NCBI GenBank assembly: GCA_002725445.1
Contig: PBPD01000002.1
Location: forward strand, 1 to 9,483
DNA: 9,483 bases
Origin: Rickettsiales bacterium
GTDB taxonomy: Bacteria > Pseudomonadota > Alphaproteobacteria > Rickettsiales > UBA3002
Reading direction: 5' to 3'
Shown here: one piece after another, positions 1-6,267 of the stretch
Layout of the letters: every line of letters starts with the position of its first letter
Position numbering within the stretch: the first letter of the stretch is position 1
Translations under genes and position numbers: made by a program
Notes under the pieces: model-generated
The model's input: the letters and a program-made list of their open reading frames with translations, nothing else
What the model was told of the DNA's origin: nothing
Databases searched by the model: none

Positions 1-884
1 TGCAGCAAGGTGTAGCCCTGCTCCTGATCCCACGGCTCATAGGTGCAGATAAACAATCCGCCCGTCATCAGGGTTTTGCCAACGCCTGTGAAGACCTGTG
101 TCAGCTCACCCACAAAATGCAGGCAATCACAGGCCAAAATCACATTGGCTTTGGGCGGCGACTGATGATGCAGATACTGCGCCATATCGTCCTGAATCAA
201 CTGGTGATAAAGCGAATGCTCATCGTTGCGACGCTTAGACCCCACCAGATCGATCATTTCAGGTGACAGATCCACCCCAATAATTTCGCGGGTTTGGTTG
301 CGAATGGCAGCACCGCACAGCCCCGTTCCACAGCCCAGATCAATCGCAATCAGACTATGCGCTTCACCCTGATAATATTGTGTGAGCGCCTGCTGCATCA
401 GCTGCGGCCCGGCATAGCCTGCAGCTTTTTGGCGCTCGTCAAACTGCACGGACTGCGCGTTAAAATATTGCTGCGCCAGCTCGTGCGGCATCGTATGCGG
501 CAGCGGCGTTACCAAATGCGGGCGCTGCGATGCCAGCAAAAAGCGCGCCTGCTCATGGCCAGGATGCAACTCCAATGCTTTTTGCAAATACTCCACACCA
601 CGCTCAGCCTGCCCACGGGCAATATAGCACATGCCCAGATAATACATCGCCTCTACATGGCGGGGAGAGAGCCAGAGTGTTAGATGAAAACGGAACACCG
701 CGTCATTGACCTGACCGCGATCCACCATATCCTTACCCAGCTCAAAATTGGTCTGTGGCAGGTTTTGCAGCTTGGCCTGCACACCCTTGAAATAGTCCAT
801 CACGCTATCGCCCAACGCGTTAAGCGATTGGAACGTGCCAATTACACCTTGTTTGCGGGAAGATTTGTCACTAGATTCAGCCAT
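1..884 (-). CDS. TPR-repeat methyltransferase (COG4976-like), C-terminus outside window
   Basis: The reverse strand reads without a stop from ATG at 884 to the left edge, giving 294 codons; the C-terminus is missing. An in-frame TAA four codons upstream of the ATG makes this start secure. After a polar N-terminus, residues about 46-113 form two TPR-like units (the second contains YYLGMCYIARG and a YLQKALELHPGH end). A class I SAM methyltransferase domain follows, with motif I IDLGCGTG at about 181-188 and an acidic VDLSPEM loop at about 204-210. This order matches the family of predicted methyltransferases with TPR repeats (COG4976), common in Proteobacteria; the substrate is unknown. There is no signal peptide or membrane segment, so the protein is probably cytoplasmic. 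It diverges from ubiG with a 34-bp gap. The family call is firm for the fold, not for any reaction. Confidence 0.85.
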   Translation of the reverse strand, partial: MAESSDKSSRKQGVIGTFQSLNALGDSVMDYFKGVQAKLQNLPQTNFELGKDMVDRGQVNDAVFRFHLTLWLSPRHVEAMYYLGMCYIARGQAERGVEYLQKALELHPGHEQARFLLASQRPHLVTPLPHTMPHELAQQYFNAQSVQFDERQKAAGYAGPQLMQQALTQYYQGEAHSLIAIDLGCGTGLCGAAIRNQTREIIGVDLSPEMIDLVGSKRRNDEHSLYHQLIQDDMAQYLHHQSPPKANVILACDCLHFVGELTQVFTGVGKTLMTGGLFICTYEPWDQEQGYTLL

Positions 885-905
885 ACACGCATCCGTTTAA
901 CCACT

Positions 906-933
906 ATTCTATGCCAGCATGACACAAACGCAA
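906..933 (-). promoter_or_regulatory. Candidate promoter of the TPR-methyltransferase gene
   Basis: On the minus strand, TTGCGT (933-928) is followed after 16 bp by TAGAAT (911-906), which matches the sigma-70 -10 consensus at five of six positions. Transcription would begin near 899, leaving a leader of about 15 nt before the ATG at 884. The -35 half lies inside the first codons of the opposing ubiG gene, as expected for so short a divergent gap. I saw no equally good promoter for ubiG. This rests on consensus matching only. Confidence 0.3.
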
Positions 934-1695
934 GCAACAACTGATAAGACCGCTTCCATTCCGAGCTCGATTGACCCGGAAGAAGTCGAACAATTCTCAC
1001 GCATTGCCGAAGAATGGTGGGATCCTACAGGCAAATTCAAACCGTTACATGAGATCAATCCGGTGCGCATTGCCTATATCAAACAACAGATTTGTGCCCA
1101 TTTTGAGCGCGATGAAGACGCCATCAAGGCGCTGGACGGGCTGTCGCTGGTAGATATTGGCTGTGGCGGCGGACTGATTTGCGAGCCTATGGCCCGCATG
1201 GGTGCGAGCGTCACGGGCGTGGATGCCTCCGAAAAGAACATCAAAACCGCGAGCCTGCATGCCGCTCAGGGCGGGCTGGATATTGCCTATCAGGCCAACA
1301 CCGCCGAAGCGCTGGCCAGCGAAAATCAGCAATTTGATGTCGTGCTTGCTCTTGAAATCATCGAGCATGTGGCAGACCCTGACAGTTTTGTCGCAAGCTG
1401 CGCAGAGCTGGTAAAGCCGGGCGGTCTGTTGGTGATGAGCACCATCAACCGCACGCTGAAATCACTCGCTATGGCCAAGATCGGTGCGGAATATGTGTTG
1501 CGCCTGCTACCTCGCGGCACGCATGACTGGCGCAAATTTGTCAAACCCTCTGAAATGGCGGCAAGCGCGCGCGGCGCTGGGCTAGAGCATGTGCACACCA
1601 CCGGCATGGTCATCAACCCCATCCGCTGGGAATGGCACATTAAAGACAACGATGTCGATGTGAATTATCTGATGGTGACGCGCAAGCCCGCGTAA
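919..1695 (+). CDS. ubiG: Ubiquinone biosynthesis O-methyltransferase UbiG
   Basis: This 258-residue protein is a UbiG-type SAM-dependent O-methyltransferase. UbiG carries out both O-methylations of ubiquinone synthesis, the early polyprenyl-catechol step and the final demethylubiquinone step, at the inner face of the cytoplasmic membrane. The N-terminal EEWWDPTGKFKPLHEINPVR segment (about 31-50) is a family hallmark. Motif I is VDIGCGGGL (78-86), followed by VTGVDAS (98-104) and EIIEHVADP (146-154). A C-terminal block with GTHDWRKFVKPSE (about 200-212) is also typical. Length is close to the usual 240-260. A tight stop just upstream (ATGCCAGCATGA) supports the ATG at 919. No clear Shine-Dalgarno sequence precedes it. 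The gene diverges from the TPR-methyltransferase and converges on the carbon-nitrogen hydrolase with an 11-bp gap. Confidence 0.96.
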   Translation: MTQTQATTDKTASIPSSIDPEEVEQFSRIAEEWWDPTGKFKPLHEINPVRIAYIKQQICAHFERDEDAIKALDGLSLVDIGCGGGLICEPMARMGASVTGVDASEKNIKTASLHAAQGGLDIAYQANTAEALASENQQFDVVLALEIIEHVADPDSFVASCAELVKPGGLLVMSTINRTLKSLAMAKIGAEYVLRLLPRGTHDWRKFVKPSEMAASARGAGLEHVHTTGMVINPIRWEWHIKDNDVDVNYLMVTRKPA

Positions 1696-1706
1696 AACGC
1701 GCCCAA

Positions 1707-2546
1707 TCAGATCACGTAATCATTTAGAATATAATCTCGGTCGTGCGTTAGCACTGGCATTTGGGTGCGCACCTGTTGCAACCGTTCCGGGTCAATCTCG
1801 GCCACAATCACGCCCGTCGACTCTCCCGCATCGGCCAGCACTTCCCCCCACGGATCGATAATCAGTGAATGGCCATAAGTATGGCGGTTTTTCGGGTGTG
1901 TACCGCACTGTGCAGGCGCAAGCACATAGCTGCCATTCTCAATCGCACGGGCACGCAACATCACATGCCAGTGCGCCACGCCGGTGCGGTAAGTGAAAGC
2001 CGCAGGAAGGCTAAAAATGGTCGCCCCGCTACGCGCCATATCGCGGAATAACTTTGGAAAGCGCATGTCATAGCAAATGCCCATGCCCAGCGTGCCGCAC
2101 GGCACTTCCGCCAGCCGCATTTGTTTGCCCGACAAAAAAGTATCCGACTCGCGGTAGCGTTCGCCATCGCCAAAATCGGCATCGAACAAATGAATTTTGT
2201 CGTAGGTCGAGACGATCTCGCCTTGCGCATTAATCAGCACCGAACGGTTGGCCCATTTGCCTGAATCATCGATAGTGACGAATACCGAGCCGATCAGAAT
2301 CCACACGCCCAGCTCTTTGGCTAAGCTGCAGCTATGCGCCACCCCCGGATGATCATCCATCGTGTGGTAATGGCTTTCAATCTCGTGCAAGCCACGCATG
2401 TAATAGGCGTTTTCTGGCAGCGCGATAAACCCTGCGCCTTGCGCCGCGGCCTCGCGCACAAACCCGTCAATCGCTTCTATATTCGCATCTACATCGCCGC
2501 CAGTGTTGGTCTGCACGCATGCCACGCGCATCTTTGCCTTACTCAT
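1707..2546 (-). CDS. Carbon-nitrogen hydrolase (nitrilase superfamily, Nit1-like amidase)
   Basis: This 279-residue protein carries the nitrilase-superfamily triad: Glu45 in ALPENAYYM, Lys117 in YDKIHLFD, and the nucleophile Cys158 in GMGICYDMRFP. The KIHLFD and CYDMRFP motifs resemble the Nit1/Nit2 branch (deaminated-glutathione amidase and omega-amidase), which repairs side products of transaminases on glutathione or glutamine. That substrate is an inference from family resemblance. The frame stays open to an ATG at 2621, but the ATG at 2546 gives the normal family N-terminus (MSKAKMRVACVQTN), and the longer version would add 25 residues that overlap comF. The ATG overlaps the comF stop as ATGA (2546-2543), which suggests translational coupling. 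The protein is probably cytoplasmic. The exact substrate is uncertain; the superfamily is not. Confidence 0.92.
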   Translation of the reverse strand: MSKAKMRVACVQTNTGGDVDANIEAIDGFVREAAAQGAGFIALPENAYYMRGLHEIESHYHTMDDHPGVAHSCSLAKELGVWILIGSVFVTIDDSGKWANRSVLINAQGEIVSTYDKIHLFDADFGDGERYRESDTFLSGKQMRLAEVPCGTLGMGICYDMRFPKLFRDMARSGATIFSLPAAFTYRTGVAHWHVMLRARAIENGSYVLAPAQCGTHPKNRHTYGHSLIIDPWGEVLADAGESTGVIVAEIDPERLQQVRTQMPVLTHDRDYILNDYVI

Positions 2547-3310
2547 GTTGCCTCTATTCGCTTTGCCAAGGTTACAACATACACATTCGCCACCCGCGCG
2601 CCAAGCAATGCCTGCGTGCACGCATCAATCGTGGCCCCTGTGGTTATCACATCGTCCACCAGCAGCACGCTCTTACCGCGCAGTATGTCTGCGTGCGCGG
2701 GATGCACAGCAAATGCCCCTTTCACATTCTTGGTGCGGGCTTTTTTGTCCAAGCCTGCCTGTGGTGGTGTGGCACGGGTGCGCACCAGCCCATCAGCCAG
2801 CATTTCCACCGACGCTAATTCACTCAACGCATAGGCCAACAGCAGCGATTGATTATATTTGCGTTGCCACAAGCGCCGGCGATGTAACGGCACCGGAATA
2901 ATCAGCTCGGCCAACGGCAAGATATCCGCCGCCGCGCGCTGCAATAGCCGGCCATAGGCTGCCGTGCGCTCGGTCTTATCCGCATATTTATACTGGGTAA
3001 TAAGCTTGCGGCTTGCATCGTCATAAACCAGTGCACTGCGCGCGGCGGTGTAGTTCGGGCGGGCATCGCTGCACGCACCGCACAGCGCATCATCGCCCAC
3101 TTCAAACTCAAACGGCGTGCCGCATGCATGGCAATAGGGGCTGGCAATCCAGCTCAGCTGCGTAAAACACGTGCTGCACAAACTATCCTGCCCCTCCACC
3201 TGCACCTGACAGGCCGGACAACGTGGCGGATAAAGCGTGTTGAGCGCGCCATGCAGCACCCCTGCAAAAAAGGGGGTGGTCTTTTTATGCAAACGATTTA
3301 CAACCTCCAT
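2543..3310 (-). CDS. comF: ComF family protein (phosphoribosyltransferase-like)
   Basis: This 255-residue protein has the ComF layout. Four paired cysteine knuckles (Cys31/34, 45/48, 60/63, 77/80), beginning in LYPPRCPAC, form an N-terminal zinc-finger region. A type I phosphoribosyltransferase fold follows, with the PRPP-binding motif VLLVDDVITTGAT at 215-227. ComF proteins support uptake of single-stranded DNA in naturally transformable bacteria and are widespread in others, where the role is unclear. No other competence gene is in the window, so I do not infer competence. The frame is open to 3457, but that would overlap the opposite gene heavily; ATG 3310 gives a normal length. A GGAGG inside codons 1-3 raises TTG 3292 as an alternative start. 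Its stop overlaps the hydrolase start by 4 bp. Confidence 0.9.
   Translation of the reverse strand: MEVVNRLHKKTTPFFAGVLHGALNTLYPPRCPACQVQVEGQDSLCSTCFTQLSWIASPYCHACGTPFEFEVGDDALCGACSDARPNYTAARSALVYDDASRKLITQYKYADKTERTAAYGRLLQRAAADILPLAELIIPVPLHRRRLWQRKYNQSLLLAYALSELASVEMLADGLVRTRATPPQAGLDKKARTKNVKGAFAVHPAHADILRGKSVLLVDDVITTGATIDACTQALLGARVANVYVVTLAKRIEAT
3257..3286 (+). promoter_or_regulatory. Terminator-like hairpin just upstream of the NDUFAF5-like gene
   Basis: CACCCC (3257-3262) pairs with GGGGTG (3273-3278) around a 10-nt A-rich loop, and a run of five T follows at 3282-3286. Read on the plus strand this looks like a weak intrinsic terminator or attenuator. Its 3' arm also contains AGGGGGTGG (3271-3279), which could serve as a ribosome-binding sequence for an upstream in-frame ATG at 3287. 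The whole element lies inside the 5' codons of comF on the other strand, so it may be chance. No experimental support is implied. Confidence 0.3.
3304..3308 (-). promoter_or_regulatory. Shine-Dalgarno-like GGAGG overlapping the comF ATG
   Basis: The minus strand reads ATGGAGGTT from 3310, so a strong GGAGG lies at 3308-3304, overlapping and just downstream of the proposed ATG rather than before it. It stands 11 nt before an in-frame TTG (3292-3290). That spacing is longer than the usual 5-9 nt but usable. Either the ATG is right and GGAGG is simply codons, or translation begins at TTG 3292 and the protein has 249 residues. Confidence 0.35.
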
Positions 3311-3313
3311 AGT

Positions 3314-4189
3314 ATGAATAACACTAACAGCATCTTTAATCGCCGTCTTGTGCAAAAGCATCGCGCGCGTGCCAGCGACCATTTTGCGCAGCATGACTTC
3401 TTTCTGCAGCGTATGGTGGGCATGCTTGCCGAACGGCTGGAGGAAACCACCCGCCATTTCGACACGGTGCTCATGCTAGGCGCACATAGCGGGCAGTTCG
3501 ATGCCGATATCAAGCGTGCCGCACGTGCCACCACGCTGATTCATGCCGATGCCAGCCCTGCCATGGCACGCCAGTGTCCGTCCCCCGCCATCAGTTGCGA
3601 CGAGGAATGGCTGCCCTTTGCGCAGCATAGTCTGGATGCGATTCTGTGCCCGTGGGGGCTGCATTGGGTGAATGACATGGTCGGTAGCCTGATCCAGATG
3701 CGCCAAGCCCTCAAACCCGACGGGCTGCTGCTGGCCATGCTGCCCGGTGCACATTCGCTACAGGAATTACGCGACATACTCACCGATGCTGAGTTGCAGC
3801 TATATAGCGGCGTGAGTGCGCGCATAGCACCTTTTGTAGATGTGCGTGATGCGGGCAATTTGCTGCAACGTGCGGGCTTTGCCTTGCCCGTGGTCGATTC
3901 CGACATGCTCACCATTACCTACCCCACCATGCGCAACATGCTGCACGATCTGCGCGGCATGGGCGAAACCAACGCCTTAAACGAAACCCCACGTCCGCTC
4001 ACACGCAGCCTGCTGAAAACAGCGGAAGAGCTGTATCATGCACGCTACAAGTTGGAGGACAACTCATTGCCTCTCAGTGTGGAGGTGGTGGCTTGCACGG
4101 CATGGGCACCTGACAGCTCGCAACCCACGCCCGCTAAACGCGGCAGCGGTGAGGTGGATATGGAGCAGTTTTTCTCGCAGCTTAATTGA
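3314..4189 (+). CDS. NDUFAF5-like SAM-fold protein (complex I assembly family)
   Basis: This 291-residue protein resembles the alphaproteobacterial relatives of mitochondrial NDUFAF5, which hydroxylates an arginine of the NDUFS7 subunit during complex I assembly; it is also distantly BioC-like. Family marks seen are IFNRRLVQKHRARA (7-20), LHWVND (116-121), FVDVRDAGNLLQRAGFALPVVD (174-195, shared pattern), DLRGMGETNAL (212-222) and a C-terminal EVVACTAWAPDSSQ (257-270). Motif I is LGAHSGQF (55-62), lacking the usual GxGxG pattern. ATG 3314 gives the standard N-terminus. An in-frame ATG at 3287 would add nine residues and has a G-rich sequence before it, but would overlap comF. The gene diverges from comF, and its TGA overlaps the end of the MAPEG gene. 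Role in complex I is inferred from family only. Confidence 0.82.
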   Translation: MNNTNSIFNRRLVQKHRARASDHFAQHDFFLQRMVGMLAERLEETTRHFDTVLMLGAHSGQFDADIKRAARATTLIHADASPAMARQCPSPAISCDEEWLPFAQHSLDAILCPWGLHWVNDMVGSLIQMRQALKPDGLLLAMLPGAHSLQELRDILTDAELQLYSGVSARIAPFVDVRDAGNLLQRAGFALPVVDSDMLTITYPTMRNMLHDLRGMGETNALNETPRPLTRSLLKTAEELYHARYKLEDNSLPLSVEVVACTAWAPDSSQPTPAKRGSGEVDMEQFFSQLN

Positions 4190-4580
4190 TACCAACCGCC
4201 GCAAGGTGCTGCGTCGCGCCAATCAGTGCGCCAAGCACCAGCACAAATTCCACCGGATAGGCAATATACACCCCCGGCAAGCGGCGGGCGGTGGACTGAT
4301 AATAGCCAATCGCAAAAATCAGGCGACCTATCACCCAAATGGCCCCTAAAATCCCCCCCCAGAATTCCGACAGGTAATAGCTGAACATCCACAGCGACGG
4401 GATAAAAACGATCAAATGCTCGCCTATTACCTGCTGGGTACGGAAAATACGGTTAAAGGCCTCCGCGCCCTGAGTGGCAGGCGGCTCAACATAAAAACGT
4501 TTGCGCGCACGCCGCACATTAAACAGCGACCAGTAATAGAGTATGAGTGCAATAGCGGATATTACGCCCGGAAGTGCCAT
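4182..4580 (-). CDS. MAPEG family membrane protein
   Basis: This 132-residue protein has four hydrophobic stretches (about 3-20, 50-70, 73-95 and 105-129), as expected for MAPEG proteins, a family of inner-membrane proteins that includes glutathione-dependent transferases and leukotriene C4 synthase. The signature FNRIFRTQQVIGEH lies at 42-55, and GRLIFAIGYY at 85-94. Against leukotriene C4 synthase, Arg47 and Glu54 keep the conserved glutathione-site positions, but the conserved Asn is Val51 and the following Tyr is His55. The start is supported by AGGGGG eight bases before ATG 4580. It is the last gene of the ppiC-argJ-mutT cluster, 26 bp after mutT, and its stop overlaps the convergent NDUFAF5-like gene by 8 bp. 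Bacterial function is unknown. Confidence 0.85.
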   Translation of the reverse strand: MALPGVISAIALILYYWSLFNVRRARKRFYVEPPATQGAEAFNRIFRTQQVIGEHLIVFIPSLWMFSYYLSEFWGGILGAIWVIGRLIFAIGYYQSTARRLPGVYIAYPVEFVLVLGALIGATQHLAAVGIN

Positions 4581-4606
4581 TGGTTCTGCCCCCTAAGGGA
4601 ACTAGA

Positions 4607-5005
4607 TTACATATAATCGCGCAACATCGCAACCAGCGGAATATCGGCCGGTGGCATGGGCAGTGTGTGCATTTCCGATGGGCGGCGCCAACATAATTCC
4701 TGATCTTCCATCGCCTTGGGAATGCCTTCCCAGTTACGGCACAGATAAAGCAACATCATCAGCGAAAAATCGTCATATTCGTGGGTCACAAAGGTGAAGG
4801 CCTGCAAGCAGCTGTCACATAGCTCAATCGCCAGCTCTTCCCTGATCTCACGGCGCAATGCTTCTTCGGGGGTTTCATTGGCTTCGATCTTGCCCCCCGG
4901 AAACTCCCACATGCCAGCCAGCGATTTGCCTTCAGGGCGCTGCGCCAGCAGAATGCGACCATCTTCATCAATCAAGGCAACCGCTGCCACCGCCACATTT
5001 TTCAT
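4607..5005 (-). CDS. mutT: Nudix hydrolase, MutT-like (8-oxo-dGTP diphosphatase type)
   Basis: This 132-residue Nudix protein has the Nudix box at 38-60: Gly38, Glu44, then Arg52-Glu53-Ile54-x-Glu56-Glu57, which supply the metal-binding carboxylates. The penultimate box position, normally Gly, is Ala59. The GMWEFPGGK motif (31-39) before the box is characteristic of the MutT branch, which hydrolyses 8-oxo-dGTP to the monophosphate and so prevents A:T to C:G mutations. Length is the same as classical MutT (about 130). It begins 5 bp after the argJ stop with no separate Shine-Dalgarno sequence, so it is probably coupled to argJ translation. Pairing of argJ with a mutT-like gene is, from memory, common in Alphaproteobacteria. 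Substrate assignment among Nudix enzymes is less sure than the fold. Confidence 0.9.
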   Translation of the reverse strand: MKNVAVAAVALIDEDGRILLAQRPEGKSLAGMWEFPGGKIEANETPEEALRREIREELAIELCDSCLQAFTFVTHEYDDFSLMMLLYLCRNWEGIPKAMEDQELCWRRPSEMHTLPMPPADIPLVAMLRDYM

Positions 5006-5010
5006 ACGCG

Positions 5011-6246
5011 CTAGCTACGGTAATCCGCGTTAATATCGATATAACCATGGGTCAGATCACACGTCCAGATACGCGCATGGCCACTGCCTTTGCCCACCTC
5101 AACGGTAATGTCGATCTCCTGACCTTTCATATATGCGGCCACAGGTGTTTCATCATAACCGGGCACCACCACGCCATCACGCGCAATGAACGTGTCGCCA
5201 ATCGCAATCGAGATGGCTTCCTGCGGTATGTTCGCCCCGCTCTTGCCAACGGCCATTACAATGCGCCCCCAGTTCGGGTCTTCACCTGCAATAGCGGTTT
5301 TCACCAGCGGCGAATTAGCAATCGCCAGCCCGATCGTATGCGCCACGTCGTGGTTCTTCGCGCCGCCCACATGCACGGTAATAAATTTGCTCGCCCCTTC
5401 GCCATCGCGCACAATCAATTGCGCCAGCTCAATCATCACTTCCAGCAGCGCCTGCTCAAACAGCTGCACTTCTTCCACGTGGCGCTCGCGCAATTCAGGA
5501 CATGCAGTATTGGCATTGGTGGCGGCCAGCAGCACGCAATCATTCGTAGATGTGTCTGAATCCACTGTGATCGCGTTGAAGGATTTCTGATTACATTCGC
5601 CGAGCAATTGCTGCAACAGATCCGGCGCGATTACCGCGTCGGTCACGATGTAACCCAGCATGGTGGCCATATTCGGCGCAATCATGCCCGAGCCTTTCGC
5701 AATGCCGTTAATGGTGATCTCTCCCTGCCCGATCTTCACCGTGCGGGTAGCCATTTTGGCAAATGTGTCAGTCGTACGAATCGCCTCGGCGGCATCCGCC
5801 CAACCATCTTCTTTGCATTGGCCAAACACATCCGGCAATGCGTTCGTAATTTTTTCATGCGGCAGCAACTCACCAATGACACCCGTCGAGCTGATCAGCA
5901 CCTCTTCTGCCTTGCAGCCAAGCACGTTGGCTGCTGCTTCCGCGGTCGCTTTGGTGGCATTCATACCCGCCGCACCGGTGAAAGCATTCGCATTGCCCGC
6001 ATTCACAACAATGGCGCGCGCATTGCCGCTGCCAATATGCTCCTGACACCACAACACGGGCGCAGCACGCGTAGACGAACGTGTGAACACACCAGCCACG
6101 CTGGTGCCTTCTGCCAATTCCATTACCATTAGGTCTTTGCGCCCACTATAGCGTATGCCGCACGCGGCACCTGTCAGTTTCACGCCAGCAATCGGCGGCA
6201 GTTCAGGCTGTGCTTCAGGGGCAAGCGGCGAGCGTGGCAGTGGCAT
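5011..6246 (-). CDS. argJ: Bifunctional glutamate N-acetyltransferase / ornithine acetyltransferase ArgJ
   Basis: This 411-residue protein is ArgJ, which transfers the acetyl group from N-acetylornithine to glutamate, recycling acetyl groups in arginine biosynthesis; some forms also use acetyl-CoA. ArgJ cleaves itself into alpha and beta chains before a nucleophilic threonine. Here the cleavage motif is KGSGMIAPNMATMLG (184-198), with Thr195 as the predicted nucleophile. Other family marks are VNAGNANAFTG (81-91), SSTGVIGE (119-126), TVDSDTSTND and EDPNWGRI, and length is normal (about 400-415). Start ATG 6246 has AGGAG five bases upstream. Whether it uses acetyl-CoA cannot be told from sequence. 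The enzyme is cytoplasmic. It lies 21 bp after the ppiC-like gene and 5 bp before mutT, within a probable operon. Confidence 0.97.
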   Translation of the reverse strand: MPLPRSPLAPEAQPELPPIAGVKLTGAACGIRYSGRKDLMVMELAEGTSVAGVFTRSSTRAAPVLWCQEHIGSGNARAIVVNAGNANAFTGAAGMNATKATAEAAANVLGCKAEEVLISSTGVIGELLPHEKITNALPDVFGQCKEDGWADAAEAIRTTDTFAKMATRTVKIGQGEITINGIAKGSGMIAPNMATMLGYIVTDAVIAPDLLQQLLGECNQKSFNAITVDSDTSTNDCVLLAATNANTACPELRERHVEEVQLFEQALLEVMIELAQLIVRDGEGASKFITVHVGGAKNHDVAHTIGLAIANSPLVKTAIAGEDPNWGRIVMAVGKSGANIPQEAISIAIGDTFIARDGVVVPGYDETPVAAYMKGQEIDITVEVGKGSGHARIWTCDLTHGYIDINADYRS

Positions 6247-6267
6247 AGCTACTCCTAGGTCTGATCG

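Noticed and set aside
294..944. Two plus-strand open frames (294-683 and 684-944)
   Set aside because: They are antisense to the TPR-methyltransferase gene, whose minus-strand frame carries TPR and SAM motifs through the whole region.
1689..1701. Inverted repeat CGCGT-AAA-ACGCG at the ubiG/hydrolase convergence, as a bidirectional terminator
   Set aside because: The stem is only 5 bp with a 3-nt loop and no T tract follows on either strand, so I could not support it as an intrinsic terminator.
2547..2621. Longer N-terminus for the carbon-nitrogen hydrolase (ATG 2621)
   Set aside because: The extra 25 residues precede the normal family start and would overlap comF, while ATG 2546 forms a typical ATGA coupling.
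2334..2901. Plus-strand open frames spanning the comF/hydrolase junction
   Set aside because: They are shadows of two recognised genes and contain no family signature.
3311..3457. Longer N-terminus for comF (ATG 3457)
   Set aside because: It would run antisense through the conserved start of the NDUFAF5-like gene and adds 49 residues not expected in ComF.
4858..5559. A 233-codon plus-strand open frame, with another at 5608-6132
   Set aside because: Both are antisense shadows of mutT and argJ, which have full-length, motif-complete products.
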